From Arsenophonus sp052174475 (GTDB lineage Bacteria; Pseudomonadota; Gammaproteobacteria; Enterobacterales; Enterobacteriaceae): a stretch of DNA of 64,000 nucleotides. A program made the translations under genes and the position numbers. Under the pieces are notes generated by a model. The model worked only from the letters and a program-made list of their open reading frames with translations, ran no database searches and was not told the origin of the DNA. The stretch lies in the NCBI GenBank assembly GCA_052174475.1, contig JBQMRO010000029.1:1-64000 (forward strand). The letters are read 5' to 3'. Positions 1-10,658 of the stretch are shown here, piece after piece (within the stretch, counting starts at the first letter, position 1; each line of letters opens with the position of its first letter).

Positions 1-485
<485 letters not shown>

Positions 486-673
486 ACAACACCAAAGGTG
501 TTTTAAGAGAGAAAACATAATTTTAGGTTGTTTTGAGATTGAATTTTGTAGAATTCAACTGATCACTAAGGTTGATATAAGTGGTCAGGTATCACACTAA
601 GGTGTATGATATGGACAAAAGCAAAGTGGCCGGAAAAAGTTAGCAAAATGAAATAGGGTGAATAAAAAGAATT

Positions 674-791
674 TGTCTGGCGGCAATAGCGCGGTGGTCC
701 CACCTGATACCATGCCGAACTCAGAAGTGAAATGCCGTAGCGCCGATGGTAGTGTGGGGTTTCCCCATGTGAGAGTAGGGAGCTGCCAGAT
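674..791 (+). rRNA. rrf: 5S ribosomal RNA
   Basis: The sequence matches enterobacterial 5S rRNA along its full length: terminal stem tgtctggcggc with gagctgccaga, loop A/B segment gtggtcccacctgat, and the helix IV/V segment gtgtggggtttccccatg. It lies about 190 bases after the 23S 3' end in the same orientation, as the last gene of the rRNA operon. It is followed directly by an intrinsic terminator. Ends are set by pairing of the terminal stem and may be off by one or two bases. Confidence 0.96.
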
Positions 792-803
792 TTTAATTAT
801 ATT

Positions 804-830
804 AAAAAAACCACCAAAAGTGGTTTTTTT
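804..830 (+). terminator. Intrinsic terminator of the rRNA operon
   Basis: An 11-bp stem (aaaaaaaccac with gtggttttttt) and a 5-base loop sit 13 bases after 5S. The A-run and T-run pair, so it could act in either direction. Confidence 0.85.
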
Positions 831-855
831 AGATTTTGTTGTTTAAATTTATAAC

Positions 856-876
856 TATTCTCTATTCTCTATTCTC
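856..876. repeat. Short tandem repeat, 3 x 7 bp
   Basis: Three copies of tattctc lie just downstream of the rRNA operon terminator. No function is apparent; it looks like a slippage product. Confidence 0.6.
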
Positions 877-924
877 TATTTTTTATACTCTGTATATCTA
901 TTTTATTGGAATAGAAAATAGTCC

Positions 925-1200
925 TGGGTTATTATATAGATCCAGTTGCACAGATGTATTTATAGTAATACAGCTATAGAAAGATATAGCTATAGCAAAC
1001 ATCAAGATGATGAAACTTCATTATCAAGCAAACTATAATACTCTAAAAAAATCAGATGTGTTCTTCAGATCAGAAGAACCTGCATCTGCTTTATCTAAAG
1101 GCGCTAAAGCAGATCTAAATTTACCATTCTTAAAAGATCAAAATCAAAACGATATTTTTATGATCAGCTATTTTTCTAAAAGTTATTGATAGAAATCAAT
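925..1200 (+). mobile_element. IS481-family element remnant, 5' part
   Basis: Around 1007-1050 a start-like stretch reads MMKLHYQANYNTLKK. It corresponds to the N-terminus of IS481-family transposases (typically MNLHxxAxLTPxxR) and to a fuller copy at about 41091 that reads MNLHYQATPTLKNQKR. The remainder (transposase core) resumes after 2120, so this looks like the 5' half of an element split by the IS1595-family remnant at 1230-2115. The reading frame is broken, so it is inactive. Outer ends are approximate because no clean inverted repeats remain. Confidence 0.6.
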
Positions 1201-1229
1201 ATATTATAGTAAATATTTTACTGTAGATA

Positions 1230-2115
1230 TTGTCATGAAAGCAAATAGTTATAAAGATTAAAGAGACTATTTCCTAATTCGATAGTAATGTAAAAAATAT
1301 CTTATTAGTTATGTTCAGTAACATGATATCGAATTATATCGATAACCCATTGAAGCAACTCATTCTATTTTATTCTGCCATATTATCACAGTAAACATGT
1401 TTATCTAATAAGAATATTTATTCTTAGGGTTACAGCGATATCGTTGTAAAATCCCACATTACAGAAAAACATTTAGCAATTTTCTGGAAGAAAATTGCTT
1501 TCGGAACTAGATCACAAGGACAAATAGTTTAGTTATCTATGATGTATGTTGAATAGCGTAAATTTACGGAAGTTAGAAAAACAAATAAACGTAGTGTTAA
1601 AACAATGTTTAGATGGCCTCATTACTTTTATTTCTTCTAGTGTTGCGACAGCTAACATAAGTGCACTAAGTGGTATTAGTGCAATCGACGAAATATTTTT
1701 CCTAATATCCTTGAAAAAACGTTCTATTTTACATAGAAAAACCAGAAAATATAGGAAAAAGAAGGAAATAAAAGGCAAAGAAGAAATCGTAGTCTTAATC
1801 TCTTCAAATTGATAAGGGTTATGTAAGCGATAAAATTTTTGAAGAGCTTAATACAGAGTATGTTAGTCATTTTCTTGAGCTAATCATCAATAAGAGTTCA
1901 TCCTTTATTTGGATAAAGTTAAATGGTATAAAAGCTTTACTAGCGAGCATGAAATTACTCACCATTCTAGGTGATGATAAGATAATAAAAGAGTTATTAG
2001 TAAGAACTTATTCATTTAAACTATGAATAGTTATGTCAACCAAGTAAGAGGCTGATTAAGTAGATTCTATAGTGGATGATTGTTTTATTTATTAAATTAT
2101 CTAATCTGGATTGCT
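1230..2115 (+). mobile_element. IS1595-family transposase remnant
   Basis: Translated pieces line up with the IS1595 family (ISPna2/ISXO2-like). At 1429-1480 LQRYRCK and YRKTF come from the N-terminal zinc-ribbon region (family pattern QRYRCKxCxKTFxALTGTPLARL). Near 1508-1590 HKDK and CMLNSVNLRKLEKQINV match family HKDKWxxYxxxMxxSxTxRxAAxxxxVxxNT. At 1660-1860 LSGISAIDEIFFLISLKK, HRKTRKYRKKK and SDKIFEELNTE match the catalytic start LSGIVEVDETFFLESFKG and following residues. Many stops and frameshifts are present. It is one of seven copies in the window and appears to be inserted inside an IS481-family remnant. Confidence 0.8.
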
Positions 2116-2119
2116 ATAT

Positions 2120-2740
2120 ATACAGTAACGAAACAGGAATTTTTCCAAATTAGGTAGGAAGACCTAATTCCGAAGTGTAAAAAATTTAAAAGCTACAATC
2201 CTAGTTATCTGTAGATAGATCTAAATATCTTCTGCAAATGCTAAATGAAACTTGACGATCTTATCTTTCTATAAGAATAGAAAGAAGCCAACGATGGATT
2301 TTATCTATTTTTGCCAGGCTAAAGCTGCGCCTAATTTTTTGACACTTTTTATGTCATCTTAACCGATGATCTTCTACAACTATCCATTAGGTAGTTGTAG
2401 ATAATAAAAAGATTTTATAGACCGCGTTTAGTCTGCAAAAATGTTCAGCCACAGAAGAACAGGAATTCAATCGTTTAAATACAGAGAGCTTGGTATACAA
2501 TACTGAATTATCTCGTTGAAGCATTTTAAAAGAAATGGTATGGTAGAGTAATTTAATTGCATAATAGAAGTCGATAGGCTGTTAAATCATCATTTTTTGT
2601 TCTGAATAGTTTTAGATTACTTTGGATCAATATATTTAGCTATAAATTCAAGAATTAGATAAATTATTATTGGGTAGTAAACTTGAGTTATTAGTAAATC
2701 TTGCGTAGCTGGTAAGATACACGGTATCCATTTTGGATGT
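2120..2740 (+). mobile_element. IS481-family remnant, core and 3' part
   Basis: This stretch is collinear with the IS481-family remnants at 14030-14640, 41440-42020 and 61470-62040: a segment around an ancestral (Y)EPGxxHxDVKYLPxM motif, then the core, then the C-terminal segment. It is more decayed than those copies and no frame is open for more than a few dozen codons. It probably represents the other half of the element that starts at 925, now separated by an IS1595-family insertion. Both ends are approximate. Confidence 0.6.
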
Positions 2741-2744
2741 TTCA

Positions 2745-3985
2745 AAAAATCTGTTTTTCATCTTTAAATTGAATGTTATTTATAAGGTTAAATAGGATTA
2801 ATTCCATTAACTAGTTCCAGTTTTTGAGCAGATAGGAGTAGCTTCAATGCTATAAGAGGATTGTTTTCTTCTAATTATTTTTCTTCACGTATTGTCTGTT
2901 ATAGACTTACTCACTGTTGTAAAAATCAATTCAATTGAATTGTCGTTCTTATTAAGGCCTAGCGTACTAATAAGATATCAATAGGTTTATTAGCAACATC
3001 ACAGCTCTCTGATAGCATAACGTTAGAAACTAAACCTTAACTGTCAGTTAAAAGCTTTTAGGTAGTAAAGGGAAACAAATGAGTTATTTGTATGCTCAAT
3101 AGGCGTTTTTCTGCATATCCAGGAACAATTTTCCTATTTTACCCTTAAAATTAAGGGCACTACTTTCGTAGTAAACACGGAAAGTGTGGTTAAATCACGT
3201 GCTCATCCAGTCTATTCAGGAATTTAGCTAAGTTTGTTTCTGATTCTAGATGATCATCTTTGATCACAACTGTCTCCATACGTTTATGCGAACACCGTTG
3301 CCGATAATAAGCAACAGACAAGAGCGATTAGCTTTCCTGACAAAATATCTATTCTCTATCGTCAAAGATAGAGAATATAACACGTATTGCTAAATCAGGC
3401 AGGCATTACCATTACTTATTCTCTTCAAGAGAATTCTGTTTCAGTCTGCTAATAATACTAGAGAAACCATGTTCTTTCTTATAAAGAACCCACAGCGCCT
3501 CTTCAATAGCTTCGTGAAAATCATCGATGCAAATACCTAGCAGGTACAGGTATAGGTATGGTAGTAGATTTCAATATTTTTTTTGTACGTTTCAGATAAG
3601 TTGCTAGCAAGCATATTTAGAAGTATATTCCGTTACTACTAACTGCCTCACTGATTTTAAGCACTTTAATCTTAAAGTTACCTATATTAGGTTATATAGT
3701 TTTTTGTAGTAAATAATTGTTATAGACTACAAGAATAATATTCGTCTCAAGCCACGTTGAGTAGGTTATCGTAGTATATCTTCAAGCTCAGTTTTAACAG
3801 CGCTATTATCATCTATCTGCCAAACAATTACGGATGAGTTCATATAAAGGATCAGAGATAATATCTGGTTTTGCGGATACCTTATGGTAGGTGTTTTATA
3901 CATATCATTTTTCTGTTATTAACATCATCTATTAAATCAATCAGGTGGTACCTAGCATATCTGAAATTCCATGCACCAGAGTTAG
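2745..3985 (-). mobile_element. IS256-family transposase remnant (minus strand)
   Basis: Read on the minus strand, the segment around 3560-3430 gives LYLLGICIDDFHEAIEEAL, clearly the IS256-family segment LYLKGISTGDFxEALxALLG. It is followed by a piece matching GLSASTISRLK. Its left edge matches the C-terminal end of the copies at 28990 and 59935; its right edge (tccatgcaccagagttag, about 3971-3988) recurs at 46415 and 61247 and marks the 5' end of this element. Stops and indels throughout show it is dead. It contains a secondarily formed 10-bp perfect hairpin at 3351-3376. Confidence 0.8.
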
Positions 3986-4065
3986 TATAACTAAGTAAAA
4001 CACTATTGCAGTCTACGATAAATTAGTTCAAAGTTAAACTTGAATTATTTAAAATAAATCTTATT
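3985..4065 (+). mobile_element. IS481-family remnant, C-terminal tail
   Basis: Only the last about 27 codons remain. The sequence from ctattgcagtctac to cttgaattatttaaaa matches tails at 14600-14660, 41960-42040 and 62000-62060, where the frame reads roughly LNSKTLLKSMN...KLNLNYLKN. This corresponds to the C-terminal LxxKTPLQAMKxWxxxxPELF of IS481 transposases. The 5' part was evidently replaced by the IS256-family element on its left. The tail ends about 56 bases before murB. Confidence 0.65.
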
Positions 4066-4120
4066 ATCTTCATGGATATACAACTATATAATAACTATAT
4101 ATGAATTAAGTTTTTAATAT

Positions 4121-5161
4121 ATGAATTTTTATAATCATAGTGAATTAAAAAATTATAATACTTTTAGGCTTTCAGCCAAGGCAAAAGAAATATATTCAGC
4201 TTTTTCAATAGAAGAATTACTTATCTTATGGAAGAACGCACGACTTAAAGGGTGGCCTGTTTTATTGTTGGGTGGTGGGAGTAATGTTCTCTTTATTAGA
4301 GATTTTGATGGCTTAGTTATTTTAAATAAAATTACAGCTTTAGAGATAACTGAATCATCTCAAGAATGGTTTATTCATGTTGGTGCAGGAAACAATTGGC
4401 ATCAATTAGTTGAAGTACTTATAAGAAATGGCATCTATGGATTAGAAAATATGGCGTTAATTCCAGGATCTGTAGGGGCAGCTCCTGTACAGAATATCGG
4501 TGCCTATGGCATGGAATTTAAAGATATATGTGATTATGTTGACATTGTTAATCTGGACAATGGTAAACGATATTGTTTAGATGTTACTGCATGTCAATTC
4601 GGTTATCGAGATAGTATTTTTAAGCATAAATATCGTAAAAATTTCGCTGTTGTTTCAGTTGGTTTGAAACTTAACAAACTATGGAAACCTATATTAACAT
4701 ATATTGGTTTAACATCCTTAGTATCGCAAACAGTAACAGCAGAAATTATCTTTGATGTTGTTTGTAAAATTCGACAAAGTAAATTACCTAATCCATTTTT
4801 AGTAGGAAACGCGGGTAGTTTTTTTAAAAATCCTGTTATTTCTAATATAGCTGCAAATAAAATAAAAGCTTGTCATTCTTTATGTCCGGAGTATCCCCAA
4901 ATTGATGGTACAAAAAAGCTTTCTGCCGGATGGCTAATTGATCAATGTGATCTAAAGGGTTATCAACATGGTGGTGCTGCGGTACATATGGAGCAAGCGT
5001 TGGTTTTAATTAATAAAAATAATGCGACCGGAGAAGATATTGTAGATTTAGCCCGTTATATCCGAAAAAAAGTTATAGAGAAATTCGCTATTAAATTAGA
5101 ACCTGAAGTGCGTTTTATTGGTAAATATGGTGAAGTAAACGCTATGGATACTATTTCATGA
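4121..5161 (+). CDS. murB: UDP-N-acetylenolpyruvoylglucosamine reductase MurB
   Basis: MurB is the cytosolic FAD enzyme that uses NADPH to reduce UDP-GlcNAc-enolpyruvate to UDP-MurNAc, the second committed step of peptidoglycan synthesis. The 346-residue product is full length for the enterobacterial (type I) enzyme. Visible features are the FAD-binding LLGGGSNVLF near residues 49-58, ALIPGSVGAAPVQNIGAYG near 111-129, FGYRDSIFKH, the GNAGSFFKNP motif with the proton-donor Ser at residue 233, and the C-terminal EPEVRFIG carrying the catalytic Glu near 327. It overlaps birA by four bases (ATGA), as in related bacteria. Its upstream neighbour is a dead IS481-family tail ending 56 bases before the start codon, so its promoter must be in that short A+T-rich interval or inside the remnant. 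Confidence 0.98.
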   Translation: MNFYNHSELKNYNTFRLSAKAKEIYSAFSIEELLILWKNARLKGWPVLLLGGGSNVLFIRDFDGLVILNKITALEITESSQEWFIHVGAGNNWHQLVEVLIRNGIYGLENMALIPGSVGAAPVQNIGAYGMEFKDICDYVDIVNLDNGKRYCLDVTACQFGYRDSIFKHKYRKNFAVVSVGLKLNKLWKPILTYIGLTSLVSQTVTAEIIFDVVCKIRQSKLPNPFLVGNAGSFFKNPVISNIAANKIKACHSLCPEYPQIDGTKKLSAGWLIDQCDLKGYQHGGAAVHMEQALVLINKNNATGEDIVDLARYIRKKVIEKFAIKLEPEVRFIGKYGEVNAMDTIS

Positions 5162-6120
5162 AAGAAATAACTTTTTCTTTAAAACTTATTAAAATACTTT
5201 CTGATGGTAGAATATATTCAGGTAAACAGTTAGGTGAATTACTTGGCATAACGAAAGTGGGTATTGATAAACATATTAAGGTACTATATAAATTGGGTAT
5301 TGAGGTTAATACTATTGCTAGTAATGACTATCAACTTACTAAAAAAATAGATTTATTAGACTATAATAAAATTTATAGTTTAGTGAAATGCGGAAATATA
5401 ATTATAAAACCAGTTATTAAATCTACTAATCAATACCTACTTGAACGTATTGATCAATTAAATTTAGGTGATGTTTGTATTGCTGAATATCAAGCAGCCG
5501 GTAGAGGGCGATGTGGTCGATATTGGGCTTCTCCTTTTGGCTGTAATCTTTATTTATCATTATACTGGTATTTATATCAAGGCGGCCCTGCTGCTGTTAT
5601 GAAGTTAAGTTTAGTTTCTGGTATTGTGATAGCAGAGACTCTTAATAAACTTAGTGGTAGTAATATAAAAGTTAAATGGCCTAATGATCTTTATCTTAAA
5701 GATAAAAAGCTTGCTGGTATTTTAATTGAAATGATAGGTAAAACTATTGATTCAGCGCATATTGTAATTGGTCTTGGGCTGAATATCGCAATGAGTTGTA
5801 ATTATGAAATGATTATAAATCAAGGATGGATTAATCTTCAGGATTCTGGTTTTCAAATAGAAAGAAATGTGATCGCTGGTCAAATTATTTTAAAATTGCG
5901 CCATGAATTAGTGCAATTTGAGAAATATGGTTTTTTTCCTTTTATTAAACGTTGGCAGGCGTTGGATAACTTTTTATTTAAAAAAGTAAAATTACATATT
6001 GATAACCACCTTGAAGTTGGTATCGTGAGAGGTGTTAATGAACACGGCGCAATTTTATTAGAACAAAATGGTAAAATTGTTTCTTATATAGGTGGTAAAA
6101 TTTCATTACGGCCATATTAA
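5158..6120 (+). CDS. birA: Biotin-protein ligase / biotin operon repressor BirA
   Basis: BirA makes biotinoyl-AMP and transfers biotin to the biotin carboxyl carrier protein; in enterobacteria it also represses the bio operon. The 320-residue product keeps an N-terminal winged helix (SGKQLGELLGITKVGIDKHI, near 21-40), so the repressor type of BirA is retained. The ligase domain shows STNQYL, GRGRCGR and KWPNDLYLKDKKLAGILIE, and the C-terminal SH3-like domain is present. In the adenylate-binding loop the E. coli GRGRRGR is GRGRCGR, a substitution at the Arg119 equivalent. It is translationally coupled to murB by ATGA overlap and converges with coaA 45 bases away. With bioH at 47401 it shows that biotin metabolism is still under selection. 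Confidence 0.97.
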   Translation: MKEITFSLKLIKILSDGRIYSGKQLGELLGITKVGIDKHIKVLYKLGIEVNTIASNDYQLTKKIDLLDYNKIYSLVKCGNIIIKPVIKSTNQYLLERIDQLNLGDVCIAEYQAAGRGRCGRYWASPFGCNLYLSLYWYLYQGGPAAVMKLSLVSGIVIAETLNKLSGSNIKVKWPNDLYLKDKKLAGILIEMIGKTIDSAHIVIGLGLNIAMSCNYEMIINQGWINLQDSGFQIERNVIAGQIILKLRHELVQFEKYGFFPFIKRWQALDNFLFKKVKLHIDNHLEVGIVRGVNEHGAILLEQNGKIVSYIGGKISLRPY

Positions 6121-6165
6121 TTATGATAATTTAGCTAAAATTCATCAATGATTTAAAATTTAGAA

Positions 6166-7119
6166 TTATTTTCTTAATCTAACACTTCTAATTAAATGAT
6201 TAGAGCCTTTAGTCATAATTAAGCTGACTCTTTCTTTGGTTGGTATTATATTTTCTTTTAAATTAATTTTATTAATTTCCTCCCATATTATTTTAGCCGT
6301 ATTCATTGCTTCTTTTTTATCTAATTTAGAATAATGATAAAAATAGGTGTTAGGATTGGAGAAAGCCCCTTGGCAGAATTTTAAAAATCGACTGATATAC
6401 CATTTTTCCAATAAATTTTCTGGAGCATCAACATAAATAGAAAAATCGATAAAATCAGATACGAAAACATGATTCGGAACATCTGGATAATCCATTTTGT
6501 TTTGAAAAATGTTTAAGCCTTCTAAAATAAGAATATCAGGTTGTTTAATTACTTGCTTTTTACCAGGAACAATATCATAAGTGAAATGGGAGTATACCGG
6601 AGCGGTAACATTTTTAACTCCTGATTTTATATCAGAAATAAATTTTATTAAACGATGCATATCATAGGATTCTGGAAATCCTTTTTTTTTCATTATTCCA
6701 CGTTCGTTTAAAATCTGATTTGGGTATAAAAAACCATCTGTTGCAATAAGATCAACTTTACGATGCTCAGGCCATCGACTTAATAAAGTTTGTAATAGGC
6801 GAGCTGTTGTACTTTTACCAACAGAAACACTACCTGCAATACCAATAACATAAGGTACTTTAGTACCAATAGTACCTAAAAACTGCTCTAAAACAGTTTT
6901 TCTAAATAAATTTGAACTAATATAGAAATTAAGCAGCCGTGAAATAGGAAGATAAATTTTATTTACTTCATCCATTGAAATTTCATCATTAATACCTTTA
7001 AGCTCTAGCAGTTCTTTATTCGTTAGTAGCTGTAGTGGAACAGAGTCACGTAATGTTGCCCAATGTTTACGGTCAAATTCTAAATAAGGCGTTATTAAAC
7101 GATTTTGTTGTTGTTTCAT
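6166..7119 (-). CDS. coaA: Pantothenate kinase CoaA (type I)
   Basis: CoaA phosphorylates pantothenate with ATP, the first and regulated step of coenzyme A synthesis. The 317-residue product aligns end to end with E. coli CoaA. The Walker A motif GSVSVGKS lies at residues 95-102, followed by TTDGFL-like ATDGFLYPN, KKKGFPESYDMHRL, the PVYSH substrate segment and ILEGLNIFQ. The C-terminal SLIMTKGSNH...VRLRK is intact. It faces birA convergently, as in E. coli, and is the last gene before the tRNA cluster. No terminator is obvious in the 45-base gap to birA. The start at 7119 is supported by the match of residue numbering with the family. Confidence 0.98.
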   Translation of the reverse strand: MKQQQNRLITPYLEFDRKHWATLRDSVPLQLLTNKELLELKGINDEISMDEVNKIYLPISRLLNFYISSNLFRKTVLEQFLGTIGTKVPYVIGIAGSVSVGKSTTARLLQTLLSRWPEHRKVDLIATDGFLYPNQILNERGIMKKKGFPESYDMHRLIKFISDIKSGVKNVTAPVYSHFTYDIVPGKKQVIKQPDILILEGLNIFQNKMDYPDVPNHVFVSDFIDFSIYVDAPENLLEKWYISRFLKFCQGAFSNPNTYFYHYSKLDKKEAMNTAKIIWEEINKINLKENIIPTKERVSLIMTKGSNHLIRSVRLRK

Positions 7120-7389
7120 AAGTCAATATGGACCTGTGTACAGGTTGTTATAATTATTCATAACCAATAAAATTGCTTGCACAATAACGATCGCATTTCT
7201 TTAAGCGTGGAGTTTTTACAATTTTTGTAATTAATAAATAATTTATCGCGAATTACCCGTTTTTTTAGAAAAAATAATATTATTTTTAATAAAAACTTTT
7301 TATTAGTTGTTCTGTTTAGGGTTATCATATAGACCTTCGTTGCACAGCTATATTCTCATAGTTAGATGGCACTGGAGGGATATATTAGA

Positions 7390-8335
7390 GAAAAAATTAT
7401 AATAAGGATTAGTTTCCATCGTCATATAAGGAGTTTATGATCATTTCTAGTGTATGAAGTTTCGGAGATGCTTACAAATCCTGGGATTGATTTCATAGAT
7501 GATTTTAGCAACAGAGAGATTATATAACATAAAATTTATCTTAGAAGGGGTATCCACAAAATAAGATATTACCACAATTGTTTTAATAAACTAATTTGTA
7601 ACGCTGAATAGCTAGCTGATAGCACCGCTGTTAAGGCGGTAATCTAATTCATGCTGCAACAAACATACTTAACTGGCGCTTTGTCGCCGAGCGGATATTT
7701 TATTGACTATAAATGATTATCTGCTATAAGAGATTCATATAAATTATTATTATAAATATTAAGATGAAAGTGCTGAAGATTATGGAATTGTATCAGAAAC
7801 GAAATATGCTTACAGTTCGTTTCTGTATTGTTTAAAGCGTGCGAAAGTGTCAAAGAGTTTCTCTCATATACCTATAACCTGCAAGGCATGAACTGATACT
7901 TTCATAAAGTCCTAATTGACTTTTTGATGAAAAAAGTAGATGTTATCTTGTTTTGGCATAAACAAACTAAAACAGTAATGGTTTAAAGAGTGCAAGCCAT
8001 ATGGTACTTGCTTAATTTAAGTGATACCACTAGGTTTTTTCTGTTCTGATAGCATAAATGCAGTTTTCTAGTAGATAAAGTGATTGCCTTTTCCTAATTC
8101 TCATTATCGGTGTCACTGTGTGTAGACGTAAAGATCTTCATTGCAGTCGAAGATGCTTATCAAGAGTAAGCGATAAACTTTGCTGAACTCCTAAATTCCC
8201 ATGAGAGCGCCGTTTCTTAACTGTATCTCCTAGGTTTGTTATGGAGGATGTGGTGCCCTCTTTTTTTTAATGATTAGGTAATTAAATCAATCTTTAAACA
8301 GCAGTAGTAGCGACAAACGCCTATGGCAAAAGTAC
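7390..8335 (+). mobile_element. IS256-family transposase remnant
   Basis: Its left part is collinear with the start of the IS256-family copy at 51290. At 7850-7920 the plus strand reads VKEFLSYTYNLQGMN followed by a HKV-like piece, matching IS256-family IEELLPWLYLKGIS(T)GDF. Around 8130-8180 it matches the copy at 39460-39540 (VEDAYEE-like). Coding is destroyed by stops and indels and the C-terminal part is missing or unrecognisable. A perfect 10-bp hairpin with a 12-base loop lies at 7794-7825. Confidence 0.65.
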
Positions 8336-8439
8336 CGCAGATAATCATTTATTTAACAGATAGAGACTGGTCAATAATTTGACACTTTACCATATTTTTA
8401 AGAAATTATTCCAGCCATTATTAATAATGGAAAGCAGTT

Positions 8440-9080
8440 TAGTTTGGGTTATATTTTGGTATATTACCTTCTTGGTAGTATCTCAGAGACATAGAAATTA
8501 TGATCCTGTTCATATTTGTTAGGTCTAACTGCCTAGTTATCTTTGTGTTTGTTCCTATAACAAAATGGATAGGATTATCTATATCACCTTATAGGTAATA
8601 AATTCATCGGAAAAAATATTTTCAATTACTCCTTCTCAATGAAGGAGATCCAGTATTATTTGTTGGACATGAACCCCATAGACCCTGCCTACTCCTGTAG
8701 GCACTTTTGCTTAAAATATTATCTAATCGTAATTAGATGCGGATAATACTTGCGTGTTAAAAAAATTAAAAGCCAAGTCAAACATATTACTATGCCCCTT
8801 TTTACGATATCATGAAAAATTTAGTCGTCTGAAATTAATAATTTCAGAAGAGAGATCATAAAACATTTTTGATAATCAGGCAGAGTAACACATGAAGCAG
8901 TCTGTTATCTTACTGATTTACCCGCTTACTCTTTCTATAAGAGTAATTGCAAGCATCTTGCTGAATTCTTAAAAAATTAACATATCGTAGAATATAAAAC
9001 ACTACTAATATCATGAATATTTCAGAAGCAATATACCTTTATTCTCTCTCATCTTAGAGAGAGCTGCATTGATATTTTAA
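8440..9080 (-). repeat. Unidentified dispersed repeat, copy A
   Basis: This about 640-bp stretch is collinear with 54640-55265 (same orientation) and 37100-37765 (opposite). Shared blocks include ttgttaggtctaactgcc (here) against ttgttaggtctatctgcc (54749), and aggtaataaattcatcgg (8596) against aggtaatgaattcatcgg (54831). The likely coding strand is minus: the sister copy keeps a 70-codon open stretch with TNRGITGQIDLTNVSRITIS. No family is recognised. Two hairpins present here (8926-8946 and 9044-9063) are absent from the sister copy. It may be an unknown insertion sequence or a duplicated gene. Confidence 0.6.
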
Positions 9081-9089
9081 ATATGAAAT

Positions 9090-9890
9090 TCGTTATTAAT
9101 AAATTTCTAGTTATGCAACTTTATTAGATGATGATGACTAATTTTAGTCTGGTTGATAAATTTTATTTATACAATTTTTATCTACATCAAAGCAATAGAT
9201 GGATTCTTTATCGAAAATCAGTTTAAAAAATATCATAACACACTCTGCATTAATCTCTTTAAGATTTTATCGGTTACAATGCTCACCATTTTTATCTCGA
9301 GCAATTAATACCGCGCAATTCTCTCTTTTCTTTTATATACTTATTTTATGCGCTTTCTGGATTTCCCTTATTTGTGATATAATATTTCTCTTGAAAGTAT
9401 TCAGAAAAAATATTTTCTCAACTTAAATAATACTATTTAAGCACTTATATTTACTGTACACCTTTGAAGCAAGAAAGTAATGATGCCATCTTAACGCTGT
9501 TTTTTTAAAATTAATCCCTATGAATTTTATTCACTCTCATAAAATTAAGTTATTCAAGCTGTATCATTAATAATTAAATCATTTATCCTTGTGATGTAGT
9601 TTCGCCAATAGATTTCCAGTTAATTTGTTAAATCTTTTCGTGCAATCAAATTTTATAATGATATTATTAACAATAATGAATATGTTTCTAGCGCGGATTA
9701 TAACATGTTAATTGTAACAATATGGGTGGAATAAAATGGAATAAATTGTTCAATGCATGAATTAACACCATCTAAAATATTGTTATCTAGTAGCCTAAAA
9801 TTAATGAGATATAGGTTTTGGTTGGTACGGATTATAATGAGATAATCTTTTTAATCTGTATGACTGCTTGTTTTTTCATGGTACGATCTG
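9090..9890 (-). mobile_element. IS1595-family transposase remnant (minus strand)
   Basis: The plus strand from cacactctgcattaatctc (9240) onward matches copies at 13158, 30610 and 45053. It is the reverse complement of the plus-strand copies at 1540-1860 and 34900-35250. The minus-strand start codon region is near 9881 (cat in ttttttcatggtacg), as in the other minus copies. Stops and indels make it inactive. The left, C-terminal end is approximate. Confidence 0.7.
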
Positions 9891-10092
9891 TAAGTGACGC
9901 TCTCTTATAAAGAGAGAGTGATTAATACCAATAATATTTCTTAACTTAGTCCTATTTAAGGATTTTTTAGAAAATATCAGGAAAAAGGTTAAATTAAACA
10001 TTTTAATAAGCAAAAAAATAAAAATAAACAAAAATTTTAATTTTTTGTTGCAACATGCTCGTTCTCTACTTAAAATTCGTAATACCTATAAT

Positions 10093-10165
<73 letters not shown>

Positions 10166-10193
10166 TTATTAAAAATTTGTATAATAAGTAAAA

Positions 10194-10275
<82 letters not shown>

Positions 10276-10376
10276 TCATAAGTTTTATATTAAGTGTTCA
10301 GATTAAGATGTGCCTTAATACAAAATACTTAAGATAAAATTTTCAGCTGATTAAAGTCAGGTAGCCGAGGTTTATT

Positions 10377-10451
10377 GCGGGCATCGTATAATGGTTATTA
10401 CCTCAGCCTTCCAAGCTGATGATACGGGTTCGATTCCCGCTGTCCGCTCCA
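10377..10451 (+). tRNA. glyT: tRNA-Gly (anticodon TCC)
   Basis: Acceptor gcgggca with tgtccgc, D-arm atcgtataatggttat, anticodon loop ccttccaag and a normal T-arm. The 3' cca is encoded (10449-10451). It is the third tRNA of the cluster, followed after six bases by tRNA-Thr. Confidence 0.97.
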
Positions 10452-10457
10452 ATATGT

Positions 10458-10533
10458 GCTGATATAGCTCAGTTGGTAGAGCACACCCTTGGTAAGGGTG
10501 TGGGCGGCAGTTCGAATCTGCCTATCAGCACCA
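10458..10533 (+). tRNA. thrT: tRNA-Thr (anticodon GGT)
   Basis: Acceptor gctgata pairs with tatcagc, the anticodon arm is acacccttggtaagggtgt, the discriminator is A and cca is encoded (10531-10533). It is the last tRNA before tuf, the position of thrT in E. coli, where the cluster is co-transcribed with tufB. Confidence 0.97.
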
Positions 10534-10658
10534 CTCCTAGAATGTATTCTTAATTGTTCCCTGATTTTTCCTGTGAAAAAATAAGAAACGAGTATATGAT
10601 TTTCACTGATTGGTTAATGGGTGAAACCACCGATTCCGTATCTTAGAGGGATAATATA

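Noticed and set aside
658..846. Open frame across the 5S rRNA region
   Set aside because: It lies on top of the 5S rRNA and its terminator; the reading is a by-product of rRNA sequence.
1546..1812. 88-codon frame as a hypothetical gene
   Set aside because: It is the middle of an IS1595-family transposase (GISAIDEIFF), frameshifted on both sides.
6121..6165. Bidirectional terminator between birA and coaA
   Set aside because: The 45-base gap contains only weak A+T-rich inverted repeats, with no convincing stem and T-run.
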